NCBI GenBank assembly: GCA_016709965.1
Contig: JADJLT010000002.1
Span: 124,001 to 188,000, forward strand
DNA length: 64,000 bases
Reading direction: 5' to 3'
Origin: Betaproteobacteria bacterium
GTDB lineage: Bacteria; Pseudomonadota; Gammaproteobacteria; Burkholderiales; Rhodocyclaceae
Shown one piece after another: positions 52,586 to 61,344 of this stretch. Numbering within the stretch: the stretch's first letter is position 1; the number at the start of each line of letters is the position of its first letter. The translations under genes and the position numbers were made by a program. Below the pieces are notes generated by a model. It did no database searches and had not been told where the DNA came from. It worked only from the letters and a program-made list of their open reading frames with translations.

Positions 52586-53285
52586 GTCACATCTCCGAAT
52601 ATGTAATGAAGATTGCAATCAAGAACGTAAGTAGAATCAAGCAATATTCAATCCATATATAAAAATCAATAGTTTGCAATAACCACTTGCTCCATTTGTA
52701 AAATATTCCGACGCAGACCTAATATCGACCTAACGTGTTTACACGGCCCCTATGGCCCATATAACAATTGATACTGACGAACCTGGAAATTGCGCTTTTA
52801 GTTCATATGATTCAATAACTTGGGGCTTTGGCTATCTGTATAACAACTCCAAAATCCCATAATTTTTGAAAATTCACGCTAGGGTGAGGCAAAAAACAGT
52901 GAGTGGCTACTTGGGGGATGCCCCCCCAAAACAGCCGCTCTTGGCCGCCGAGGGCCAGCCATTGGCGCTGAACTCTGCTCGTCGAAATACCTTTTGTACT
53001 CAGTAGGCAGCTAAGATCATCAACATTTCAGCGTCATCGCTGACGGCAAGCGCGGCACTGGTCACAATTGGCTAAACAGGGTTAAACCACGTAGCGCACA
53101 CAACGAGCCGTTCGAATTCCGTGTCACCCAAACTTGGTTTGCACAATCCACAGGAATTTCAGGACGTTCCTGGAAGCAAGTTTTTAAGCCTGGAATACAT
53201 ATCGCCAAAACAAGCATACGGGGAAGGTTTTGGCCTTTCTCGTTTTTCACTTTTGGTCAATTTTTCCGGTTGACCGTGGCAACTG
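52586..53285. other. AT-rich intergenic region
   Basis: About 700 bp without a believable gene. The part next to the PEP-CTERM gene is clearly AT-rich and must hold its promoter. A G/C-rich patch with a run of eight C lies near 52921-52928. The distal end carries copy L of the dispersed element. A 62-codon frame on the minus strand (53062-53250) has no supporting feature. Confidence 0.6.
53244..53279 (+). repeat. Dispersed 33-bp element, copy L
   Basis: TTTTCACTTTTGGTCAA, TTTTT, CCGGTTGACCGTGG. It begins six bases after the stop codon of the gene at 53286-53591. Confidence 0.85.
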
Positions 53286-53591
53286 CTATTTGATGGTGTC
53301 CAGAAACTTCTGGCGCGCTTGTGCCAGTTCTGCCTGCCCGCTTGCGCCAACCAGTCGCTTGCTGATCTCGTAAAAGCGCTCGAACGCCGTGCGTACCCGC
53401 ACCGCTTCCAGCCGGCCCTTGATCGGCGCCTTGCTCTCGGCAACCGGCTCTTCCAGCGCACACAAAGTTGCATAGCGCGGGATGATGCGCTGTCTGCCGG
53501 TCTCTGACGAAGCTGTCATCGGGCCGGTTTTCACATAAGTCACGCCCTCGTATTCGAAGCGGGCGCCCATCGCCAAATGCTGCAGTTTCAT
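53286..53591 (-). CDS. Small conserved hypothetical protein
   Basis: 101 residues from ATG 53591. The N-terminal half (KLQHLAMGARFEYEGVTYVK, then TGPMTASSETGRQRIIPRYA) reads like a small beta domain that handles a ligand or nucleic acid. The C-terminal half is helical (RTAFERFYEISKRLVG). No signal peptide, no known family. Coding character and codon use look genuine. A dispersed element follows the stop directly. Confidence 0.65.
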   Translation of the reverse strand: MKLQHLAMGARFEYEGVTYVKTGPMTASSETGRQRIIPRYATLCALEEPVAESKAPIKGRLEAVRVRTAFERFYEISKRLVGASGQAELAQARQKFLDTIK

Positions 53592-53667
53592 CGATCTTGC
53601 CCGGATATTGTCTGACGGGTCCAAGCATCTCCGATGCCGCCATTTTTAACAAGCACCGAGGTCTGCT

Positions 53668-54306
53668 TCAGCATGGCTGGCGGCCTTCAATGATGGCGGC
53701 CACTTCAAGCCCGCTGCTATTGCCAGCCGCCCGCAAGCCCTCGACGACGCCGGCCTGATTGTTCGCCGGCTGGTTCTGGCTCATCTTCCATTTTCCGCTA
53801 AGCCGAACAATTTCAATCTCGATCCCGACCACTGCCGCCACCATCTTGTCGATGTACGCCGGGGGTGCATCAGCAAGCTGCCAAGGCGCGGGCTGCCCCG
53901 CTTCGTTATGGACAGTCAGCGCGTCAAGATGCGCACGCAACCAGGATGCATCGTCAATCACGCGAAGCCGGCCGCTGGCATGGGCCACGGCATAGTTCCA
54001 GGTAGGCACGGCCTTTCCGGTCTCGGCCTTGGTCGGATACCACGTTGGGCTGATGTAGGCGTCTGGCCCGTGAAAAATCGCCAGCACGTCCACGTCCGTA
54101 ACGTAGTCGCGCCACAACGAATTGGCTCGTGCAACGTGCCCGCGCAAGATGCCCATGGGCGAAGTATCCACCGACAGGTGGAGCGGCAGATGATTGGCGT
54201 TCAGACCACCGGATGACAGCGTAACCAGCGTCGCCAGCGGCCGGGCGCGTATCAATTGATGCAGAACATCAACGTCCGGTTCAGCAAAGTGTTTGGGGAT
54301 GTACAT
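53668..54306 (-). CDS. PaiB-family FMN-binding protein
   Basis: 212 residues from ATG 54306. The opening MYIPKHFAEPDVDVLHQLI and the middle AIFHGPDAYISPTWYPTK with VPTWNYAVAHASGRL are diagnostic of PaiB (FMN-binding negative transcriptional regulator in Bacillus; FMN-binding split-barrel fold). In Gram-negative bacteria the function is unclear; it could be a flavin-dependent enzyme. It lies 132 bp downstream of the acyl-CoA dehydrogenase gene, and whether it belongs to that operon is open. Confidence 0.9.
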   Translation of the reverse strand: MYIPKHFAEPDVDVLHQLIRARPLATLVTLSSGGLNANHLPLHLSVDTSPMGILRGHVARANSLWRDYVTDVDVLAIFHGPDAYISPTWYPTKAETGKAVPTWNYAVAHASGRLRVIDDASWLRAHLDALTVHNEAGQPAPWQLADAPPAYIDKMVAAVVGIEIEIVRLSGKWKMSQNQPANNQAGVVEGLRAAGNSSGLEVAAIIEGRQPC

Positions 54307-54438
54307 GACGCTTTCGCGTGGCAGTAAAGGATGACCAAGTGTCGCCGAATCTGCCGGGAACGCCAACACTCGCTGCACAACTCGGACAGCAGGGGCGGCG
54401 GGAAGGCGCACCTGCCGGCGCGCCCGCCCGGATCGTTT

Positions 54439-56232
54439 TCAGAACACGTCGTCGCCGATCCAGGCCAGCGCCGCGTCGCCAGCCATCACCGTTTCGGCGT
54501 AGGCGCCGGCTTGCGGCAGCATCTGGTCGGCGTAGAAGCGGGCCGTGGCGATCTTGGCCCGATAGAACGCCTGGTCGCCCTCTGCCTTGTCCAGATAACC
54601 GGCCGCAGCAAGGGCCGCCTTGCCCATGAACCAGCCGCCGCAAACGGTCACGGCCAGATGCAGGTAAGGCACGGCTGCGGTCAACACGCCGGAAAGACCC
54701 GTTTTGGCATTCGCCGCCAGCCATTCCGTGGCCGCTGTCCACTCCTTGAGGGCGGTGCCCAGACGCTGGCCGATGGATTGCAACTCGGGCTTGCCGGAAG
54801 CGCCGAGCGCCTTGGCGGTGGCATGTACCTCACCGAAGACGAGCTTGGCGGTGGCGCCCTGATCGCGCATCAGCTTGCGGAACAGCAGGTCGTTGGCCTG
54901 GATGCCGGTGGTGCCTTCGTAGATGGTGGTAATGCGTGAGTCGCGCCAATGCTGCGCGGCACCGGTTTCTTCGATGAAACCCATACCACCGTAGATCTGA
55001 ATACCCAGCGAAGTGACCTCGATGCCCATTTCGGTGCCGCCGCCCTTGACGATGGGGATCATGAATTCAGCGAGGTAGAGATGGCGCTTCTTCTCTTCGG
55101 GATCGGTCGCCGCATGCACACGATCGAGCAGGCCCGAGGCATAGTAAGCCAAGGCGCGGCAGGCTTCGACGCGACATTTCATCAGCATCAGCATGCGGCG
55201 AATGTCCGGATGATGGTCGATCGTGACCAGCGCCTCGCCGGTCAGCGCATCGCGGCCCTGCTTGCGTTCGCGGGAGAAGGCCAAGGCCTGCTGGTAGGCG
55301 CGTTCACCAAGTGCGATGCCCTGCAAACCGACGCCAAGACGGGCTTCGTTCATCATGATGAACATGTACTCCAGACCGCGATTGGCTTCGCCGAGCAGGT
55401 AGCCAACGGCCCCGCCCTTGTCGCCATAGGCCATCACGCAGGTCGGGCTGCCGTGGATGCCGAGCTTGTGTTCGATAGACACACAGTACGCGTCATTGCG
55501 TGCCCCGAGCGAACCGTCGGCATTGACCATGTACTTCGGCACCAGGAACATCGAGATCCCCTTCACCCCGGCCGGTGCATCCGGCAGGCGGGCGAGAACG
55601 AGGTGGACGATGTTGTCCGTCATGTCGTGGTCGCCATAGGTGATGAAAATCTTCTGGCCGAACACCTTGTAGCTGCCATCGGCCTGTGGTTCGGCGCGAG
55701 AGCGGATCAGGGCAAGATCAGAGCCGGCCTGCGGCTCGGTCAGGTTCATCGTGCCGGTCCATTCGCCGGTGATCATCTTTTCGAGGTAGATCGCCTTCAA
55801 CTCGTCGCTGGCACAGGTCAGCAGTGCCTCGACGGCGCCGGTAGTGAGCAAGGGGCCGAGCGAAAAAGACAGGTTGGCCGAGCAGACCATTTCCTTGACG
55901 GCGACACCCAAGGTGTCCGGCAGGCCCTGACCGCCAAACTCGACGGGCAACACAATGCCGTTCCAACCGGCCTCGCAAAATGCCTTGTAGGCTTCCTTCC
56001 AGCCCGGCGGCGTGGTCACGCCATCGTCTGTCATCCGGCAACCTTGCTTGTCGCCCACCCTGTTCAGTGGCGCCAGCACTTCACCGGTAAATCGGGCCGC
56101 TTCATCGAGAATGGCATCGGCCACATCGGGCGTCGCCTCTTCGTAGGCGGCCATCTGGCTCAGTTCCTTGAATCCGGCCAGTTCGTCCATAACGAAACGC
56201 ATGTCTTTGACGGGCGCGCGGTAGTCGCTCAT
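54439..56232 (-). CDS. Acyl-CoA dehydrogenase
   Basis: 597 residues, the long acyl-CoA dehydrogenase type. First step of beta-oxidation, FAD-dependent. Seen: N-terminal helical domain, middle motif MNLTEPQAGSDLALIRSRAE, and C-terminal EVTSLGIQIYGGMGFIEETG with RITTIYEGTTGIQANDLL, the FAD-binding end. An extra C-terminal helical part of about 130 residues completes the family. Last enzyme gene of the fad operon. Confidence 0.95.
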   Translation of the reverse strand: MSDYRAPVKDMRFVMDELAGFKELSQMAAYEEATPDVADAILDEAARFTGEVLAPLNRVGDKQGCRMTDDGVTTPPGWKEAYKAFCEAGWNGIVLPVEFGGQGLPDTLGVAVKEMVCSANLSFSLGPLLTTGAVEALLTCASDELKAIYLEKMITGEWTGTMNLTEPQAGSDLALIRSRAEPQADGSYKVFGQKIFITYGDHDMTDNIVHLVLARLPDAPAGVKGISMFLVPKYMVNADGSLGARNDAYCVSIEHKLGIHGSPTCVMAYGDKGGAVGYLLGEANRGLEYMFIMMNEARLGVGLQGIALGERAYQQALAFSRERKQGRDALTGEALVTIDHHPDIRRMLMLMKCRVEACRALAYYASGLLDRVHAATDPEEKKRHLYLAEFMIPIVKGGGTEMGIEVTSLGIQIYGGMGFIEETGAAQHWRDSRITTIYEGTTGIQANDLLFRKLMRDQGATAKLVFGEVHATAKALGASGKPELQSIGQRLGTALKEWTAATEWLAANAKTGLSGVLTAAVPYLHLAVTVCGGWFMGKAALAAAGYLDKAEGDQAFYRAKIATARFYADQMLPQAGAYAETVMAGDAALAWIGDDVF

Positions 56233-56255
56233 TTTTCGGTCTCCTCGTTATTATT

Positions 56256-57203
56256 TCAGAATGGATTGCTGCACAACGCTGCCTTGGCGGCGCGGTATTC
56301 CTGCTTCAGGCGAGCCACCAGTTCGGCGGTCGGCCACACGTCGTCGATCATGCCGACACCCTGCCCGGCGCCCCAGATGTCTTTCCAGGCCTTGGCCGCG
56401 GTGGCACCCCCGAAGTTCATCGAGGTCTTGTCCTTCTCGGGCAGATTGGCCGGATCGAGGCCGGCGGCAAGGATGCTTTTTTTCAGGTAGTTACCATGCA
56501 CCCCGGTGAAATACGGGGTGTAGACGACATCGGCCGCCGCCGAATCGACGATGGCCTGCTTGTAGGCTTCGCCCGCATTGGCTTCACGGGTCGCAATGAA
56601 ACGCGTCCCGATATAGGCGAGATCGGCGCCCATGGCCTGTGCCGAAAGAATCGCCGCACCGTTGGTGATTGCCCCGGAAAGAATGATCGGCCCGTCGTAG
56701 AACTTGCGAATTTCGCCGACCAGCGCAAAGGGGCTGAGCATGCCGGCATGGCCACCGGCCCCGGCGCACACCAGGATCAGGCCATCAACACCGGCTTCAA
56801 GCGCCTTTTCGGCATGGCGAACGCTGATCACGTCGTGGAAGACCTTGCCACCGTAGGCATGGACGGGCGGGACGATGGCGGTGGGCGCCGACAGGCTGGT
56901 GATGATCAGCGGCACTTCGTGCTGGATGCACAGCGCCATGTCATGTTCCAGCCGTTCATTGGAGGGGTGGATGATCTGGTTGACGGCAAATGGCGCAGCC
57001 TTGGAGTCAGCCGCCAGTTCGGCTTTGATGCGGGACAGCCACTCATCCAGCGCCTCCTTCGGCCGGGCATTCAGCGCCGGAAATGAGCCGATCACGCCGC
57101 TCTTGCACTGGGCAATGACCAGATCGGGATTGGAGACGATGAACATCGGCGCACAGAGGACAGGCAGCGTCAGATTCTTGTTCAGTGAAGCCGGAATGGC
57201 CAT
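56256..57203 (-). CDS. Nitronate monooxygenase family flavoprotein
   Basis: 315 residues, TIM-barrel FMN protein of the 2-nitropropane dioxygenase family. Seen: LPVLCAPMFIVSNPDLVIAQ, VCAGAGGHAGMLSPFALVGE and GAITNGAAILSAQAMGADLA followed by YIGTRFIATREANA. Such genes are common in beta-oxidation operons, where the true substrate is unclear; they may detoxify nitronates or act on enoyl-CoA. The ATG overlaps the stop of the ligase gene by one base. Confidence 0.92.
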   Translation of the reverse strand: MAIPASLNKNLTLPVLCAPMFIVSNPDLVIAQCKSGVIGSFPALNARPKEALDEWLSRIKAELAADSKAAPFAVNQIIHPSNERLEHDMALCIQHEVPLIITSLSAPTAIVPPVHAYGGKVFHDVISVRHAEKALEAGVDGLILVCAGAGGHAGMLSPFALVGEIRKFYDGPIILSGAITNGAAILSAQAMGADLAYIGTRFIATREANAGEAYKQAIVDSAAADVVYTPYFTGVHGNYLKKSILAAGLDPANLPEKDKTSMNFGGATAAKAWKDIWGAGQGVGMIDDVWPTAELVARLKQEYRAAKAALCSNPF

Positions 57204-58861
57204 TACGCCCCCTCTTTCAATGCGCGACGAAGAATCTTGCCGACGTTGGTACGCGGCAGGTCATCGCGGAATTCGACATGTTTCGGAATCTTGTAACCAG
57301 TGAGCAGGCCGCGGCAGTGATCGATCAGCATGCGCTCGGTGACTTTCGGGTCCTTGCGAACCACGAAGATTTTTACCGCCTCGCCGGAATGCTCGTCGGG
57401 TACGCCGATGGCGGCGACATCCATGACGCCCGGATGCATGGCCACCGCCTCTTCGACTTCGTTCGGATAGACGTTGAAGCCGGAGACCAGAATCATGTCC
57501 TTCTTGCGGTCAACCAGAAAAACGAAGCCTTTTTTGTCGACATAACCCATGTCGCCCGTGCGCAGGAAGCGATCCGGATAAAACACCAGATCGGTTTCAT
57601 CCTGCCGCTGCCAGTAACCTTTCATGACCTGCGGGCCACGAATGCAGATTTCGCCCACCTGCGTAATGGGTACCTCGAGCCCGTCATCGTCGCGGATCGA
57701 GACCTCCGTCGACGATATCGGCAGGCCGATGGAGCCATTGAACTCGCCCATATCGAGCGGATTGATGGTCGCTGCCGGCGATGTTTCGGTCAGGCCGTAG
57801 GCCTGCAACAGGGTGGAACCGGTCACCTGCCGCCATTTGTCGGCCACCGGTCCCTGTACCGCCATGCCACCGCCCAGCGTGACGCGCATGGTCGAAAAAT
57901 CAAGCTTGGCAAAATCGGGATCGTTGAGCAACGCATTAAACAAGGTATTAACCCCCGTCACCACCGTCACCGGGTATTTGCCCCACTCCCTGACAAAGCC
58001 GGGGATGTCACGCGGATTGGCGATCAGCAGGTTGCGGGCACCAATCATCATGAAGGTCAGGCAGTTCGCGGTCAGGGCGAAGATGTGATAAAGCGGCAAG
58101 GCAGTGATGATGAACTCTTGTCCGTCGCGCAGCACCGGCTTGATCCAGCTGTAGGCCTGGATCACATTCGATGCGATGTTGGCATGAGTCAGCATCGCCC
58201 CCTTTGAAATCCCGGTCGTGCCACCGGTGTATTGCAGGAAGGCAATGTCGTCCCGGGTCAGTGGCACCGGCGTCCAGCCATGGCGGCGGCCGGTTGCCAG
58301 CGCCTGCTTGAAGCCAAGGGCGCCAGACAACGACCACGCTGGTACCAGTTTCTTGATGTGGCGCACGATAAAATTGACGACTACCCCCTTGAGGCCGAGC
58401 ATTTCACCCATCGGCGTGACGATGATGTCCTTGATCGCGGTACGACTCACTACCTGCTGCAGCGTATGAGCAAAGTTTTCGACGATGACGATGGCCGTCG
58501 CGCCGGAATCTTTCAGCTGGTGCTCCAGCTCGCGCGGTGTGTAAAGCGGGTTGCAATTGACCACCACGCAACCGGCGCGCAAGGTGCCAAACAGCGTGAC
58601 CGGGTATTGCAGCAAGTTCGGCATCATCAACGCAACACGCTCGCCCTTCTGGTAGCCCCGGGCCTGCAACCAGCCGGCAAAGGCCTTGCTCTCCGCATCG
58701 AGTTGCCGATAGGTCATCTCCTTGCCCATGCTGATGTAGGCAACCTTGTCGGCGTACTGCGTGCACGCCGTTTCGAACAGCGCGACGAGCGACGGGATAT
58801 GATCGATGTCGATCACCGCCGGCACGCCATTTGGATAGCTTTGTAGCCAGATCTTTTCCAT
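57203..58861 (-). CDS. fadD: Long-chain-fatty-acid-CoA ligase
   Basis: 552 residues. Activates fatty acids to acyl-CoA with ATP. AMP-binding motif FLQYTGGTTGISKGAMLTH (A3), GLTETSPAATINP (A5), RTGDMGYVDKKGFVFLVDRK (A7/A8) and the catalytic Lys near the end in RTNVGKILRRAL. Full length, no signal. It lies between the chalcone-isomerase-like gene and the nitronate monooxygenase gene. Confidence 0.95.
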   Translation of the reverse strand: MEKIWLQSYPNGVPAVIDIDHIPSLVALFETACTQYADKVAYISMGKEMTYRQLDAESKAFAGWLQARGYQKGERVALMMPNLLQYPVTLFGTLRAGCVVVNCNPLYTPRELEHQLKDSGATAIVIVENFAHTLQQVVSRTAIKDIIVTPMGEMLGLKGVVVNFIVRHIKKLVPAWSLSGALGFKQALATGRRHGWTPVPLTRDDIAFLQYTGGTTGISKGAMLTHANIASNVIQAYSWIKPVLRDGQEFIITALPLYHIFALTANCLTFMMIGARNLLIANPRDIPGFVREWGKYPVTVVTGVNTLFNALLNDPDFAKLDFSTMRVTLGGGMAVQGPVADKWRQVTGSTLLQAYGLTETSPAATINPLDMGEFNGSIGLPISSTEVSIRDDDGLEVPITQVGEICIRGPQVMKGYWQRQDETDLVFYPDRFLRTGDMGYVDKKGFVFLVDRKKDMILVSGFNVYPNEVEEAVAMHPGVMDVAAIGVPDEHSGEAVKIFVVRKDPKVTERMLIDHCRGLLTGYKIPKHVEFRDDLPRTNVGKILRRALKEGA

Positions 58862-58888
58862 TTTTTGTCTCCTCCAGCTATGACCGCA

Positions 58889-59464
58889 CTAACTGCCGAG
58901 CAGTGCCTTCTTCAGCGAGGCATCTGCCGGCTTGTCGCCCAACCAGACCTTGAGCAGGGCTTTTGCGAAGCCCGCTCCGGCCACCTTGCCCCGCACCTCC
59001 CCGTTCAGGCTGACGGCAATACCGTCTGCCGAGAAATCGATGGCGATGGTATCGCCTTCCCTGGCTTTGCCGATAGCCTTCATAATGCCGGCCAATTGGT
59101 CGGCCAGGGGTTTCATCAGGGCCAGTTCGGTGGGCGTGTGATTGCTCTTCAGCCCATCGTCGAGGGACTCGTTGAGCGATTGCGCATCAAGGTCACGCAG
59201 CAGGCGCATCACGATACGGCGCGGCTGCGGACTGTCGTAGATCGCCGCCGGGGTCGTCGCCTTCTGGCCAACATAGAGGGCGCCGACATACACCTTGATG
59301 AAAAACTTGCTACGCAGGCCGGCACCATTGAGTAGCAGCTCACTGCTGCCGACCTGGATTTTGTCGTCCACTTTCACACCTGCCACCTCGGCGGCATGCA
59401 AGCCCGGAACAGTCAGCAGTACAGCAATCAGCGCCGTGCGCCGCACACTTGTCGATGTCATCAT
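58889..59464 (-). CDS. Secreted chalcone isomerase-like protein
   Basis: 191 residues. Signal peptide (TALIAVLLTVPGLHA), then a chalcone-isomerase-like fold: VGSSELLLNGAGLRSKFFIK, VYVGALYVGQKATT and SPQPRRIVMRLLRDLDAQSL. Bacterial proteins of this group bind fatty acids or have no known activity; true chalcone isomerase residues are not evident. Periplasmic location in a fatty-acid operon suggests fatty-acid binding (inference). The ATG overlaps the previous stop (TAATG). Confidence 0.9.
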   Translation of the reverse strand: MMTSTSVRRTALIAVLLTVPGLHAAEVAGVKVDDKIQVGSSELLLNGAGLRSKFFIKVYVGALYVGQKATTPAAIYDSPQPRRIVMRLLRDLDAQSLNESLDDGLKSNHTPTELALMKPLADQLAGIMKAIGKAREGDTIAIDFSADGIAVSLNGEVRGKVAGAGFAKALLKVWLGDKPADASLKKALLGS

Positions 59465-59976
59465 TACTTGTCTCCTCCACCGCTCTTTTGTCGGTAGTAA
59501 GTTTTGTCGGCGATATACACCGTACGCTCAACCACGGTATGCACGATACCTTGCTTGTCTTTCAATTCGACCAGATAAGTCCGCTCAAGCTCCATGTTAT
59601 TCGCCAGCTCGGCCCTGATCTCTGCCAGTTCTGCATCATCCAGGACGAAATCGGCATACAGCGTTGAAAACCCGGGCTTGCGGTAGCGAATGCTCGCCGC
59701 CTTGTCCCAGATAATGTAATCGTCACCCAGCGCAGCCATCAGCATCATCGGATGCGCCCCGTCGGTGATGGCAAACAGCGAACCACCGTACAGCGACCCG
59801 ACGATATTCTTTGTCTTCCAGTTCAGCGACAGACGAATCCGGATGTGACGCAAGTCCTTCGCCACATGCGTCACCCGCCCACCCGTGCCGCGAAAGGCCG
59901 GATGAAAATTGAACCCCAAACGCACCATGCGCGCCCGCCAGGCGGGAGAAAGTTTGGCCAGCCAGGCGGGTTTCAT
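59464..59976 (-). CDS. DUF4442 hotdog-fold protein, possible thioesterase
   Basis: 170 residues. The pattern VTHVAKDLRHIRIRLSLNWK, NIVGSLYGGSLFAITDGAH and MMLMAALGDDYIIWDKAASI fits DUF4442, a PaaI-like hotdog family. Possibly a thioesterase for acyl-CoA in the fad operon; no activity is known. No signal peptide. The whole gap to the thiolase gene upstream is one copy of the dispersed element. Confidence 0.88.
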   Translation of the reverse strand: MKPAWLAKLSPAWRARMVRLGFNFHPAFRGTGGRVTHVAKDLRHIRIRLSLNWKTKNIVGSLYGGSLFAITDGAHPMMLMAALGDDYIIWDKAASIRYRKPGFSTLYADFVLDDAELAEIRAELANNMELERTYLVELKDKQGIVHTVVERTVYIADKTYYRQKSGGGDK

Positions 59977-60013
59977 GATTTCAATTTTGGCCGATTTTTC
60001 CGGTTGACCGCAG
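59977..60013 (+). repeat. Dispersed 33-bp element, copy M (fills the gap thiolase/DUF4442)
   Basis: GATTTCAATTTTGGCCGA, TTTTT, CCGGTTGACCGCAG. It occupies almost the whole 42-bp space between the thiolase stop and the next start within an operon. Confidence 0.87.
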
Positions 60014-60018
60014 CATGC

Positions 60019-61215
60019 TCAAATGCGCTCGATAATGCCGGCCGCCCCCATGCCGGTGCCGATGCACATCGTCACCATGCCGTATTTGCCGCCGGTGCGC
60101 TGCAAACCGTGCACCACGGTCGCCATGCGGATGGCGCCGGTGGCCCCGAGCGGGTGGCCGAGTGCAATGGCGCCACCCAGCGGATTCACCTTGTCCGGGT
60201 TGATGCCGAGCTCCTGCATCACTGCCAGCGACTGGGCAGCAAAGGCTTCGTTGAGCTCGATCCAGTCCAGCTGATCCTGCGTGATGCCAACCTGTGCCAG
60301 CACCTTGGGAATCGCGGCAATCGGGCCAATGCCCATGATCTCGGGCGCCACGCCGGCCACTGCGTACCCGGCGAAGCGGGCCAGCGGGGTCAGATTGTGT
60401 TCCTTGAGCACCTTTTCCGAGACCAGCATGACAGCTGCGGCACCGTCCGACATCTGCGATGAATTACCCGCCGTCACCGAACCGCGGACATTGAAAACCG
60501 GCTTCAGTTTGGCCAGCTTATCGAGGGCGGAATCGGGGCGCGGACCTTCATCGGTATCGGCCATGTATTCGCGCAGCCGAATCTCGCCGGAGGCCAGATC
60601 GGGCAGACTTTCGCGCACGGTGTAGGGCGAAATCTCAGCCTTGAAATGACCGGCGGCAATCGCCGCACAGGCCCGGCGGTGCGACTCGACCGCGAAGGCA
60701 TCCTGCGCCTCGCGGCTGATCTTCCACTGCTTCGCCACCGTCTCGGCGGTCAGGCCCATACCGTAGGCGATGGCAACATTGTCGTCGGTGAAGAACGCCG
60801 GGTTCATCGCCATCTTGTTGCCCAGCATTTGCGGCATCACGCTCATCGACTCGGTACCGGCGGCGATCATCACGTCAGCCAGGCCCAGACGAATCTGGTT
60901 GGCGGCATCGGCCACCGCCTGCACGCCTGAAGAGCAGAATCGGTTGATGGTCATGCCCGGCACGGTGTTTGGCAGCCCGGCCAGCAACAGGCCGATGCGG
61001 GCGACATTCATGCCCTGCTCCGCTTCCGGCATGGCGCAACCGACGATGACATCGCCAATGCGGGCCGGATCGATGCCCGGCACCTGGCCGACGACCGAGC
61101 GGATCACGTGGGCCAGCATGTCATCCGGCCGTACGTTCTTGAACATGCCGTTCTTCTTGGCCACCGGCAGACGGGTGGCGGCGACGATGTAGGCGTCTTG
61201 AATCTGTTTGCTCAT
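60019..61215 (-). CDS. fadA: Acetyl-CoA C-acyltransferase (thiolase)
   Basis: 398 residues. Thiolytic cleavage of 3-ketoacyl-CoA. Active-site Cys in NRFCSSGVQAVADA (about residue 92), second motif NEAFAAQSLAVMQELG, and GGAIALGHPLGATGAIRM with catalytic His plus CIGTGMGAAGIIE with the second Cys. It follows the fadB-type gene by 129 bp and should form the trifunctional beta-oxidation complex with it. Confidence 0.95.
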   Translation of the reverse strand: MSKQIQDAYIVAATRLPVAKKNGMFKNVRPDDMLAHVIRSVVGQVPGIDPARIGDVIVGCAMPEAEQGMNVARIGLLLAGLPNTVPGMTINRFCSSGVQAVADAANQIRLGLADVMIAAGTESMSVMPQMLGNKMAMNPAFFTDDNVAIAYGMGLTAETVAKQWKISREAQDAFAVESHRRACAAIAAGHFKAEISPYTVRESLPDLASGEIRLREYMADTDEGPRPDSALDKLAKLKPVFNVRGSVTAGNSSQMSDGAAAVMLVSEKVLKEHNLTPLARFAGYAVAGVAPEIMGIGPIAAIPKVLAQVGITQDQLDWIELNEAFAAQSLAVMQELGINPDKVNPLGGAIALGHPLGATGAIRMATVVHGLQRTGGKYGMVTMCIGTGMGAAGIIERI

Positions 61216-61344
61216 TTTTCTTTGTCTCCTCGGAGAGCTGGATTCCGTGTCGGCGCTGCGCCAGAACGCGAAGCCGGCGCGCAGACAGTACGATTAGTAC
61301 GGCGAGCGGCGGCGACAAAGTTATGGCGCGGCGAGGACATGGAA

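Noticed and set aside
54949..56490. Open frame of 513 codons antisense to the acyl-CoA dehydrogenase
   Set aside because: Shadow of codon bias with low-complexity His/Gly/Arg-rich content.
57495..57530. GCGGTCAACCAGAAAAAC inside fadD looks like another copy of the dispersed element
   Set aside because: It encodes the conserved LVDRKKD motif of acyl-CoA ligases, so the likeness is explained by the protein family.
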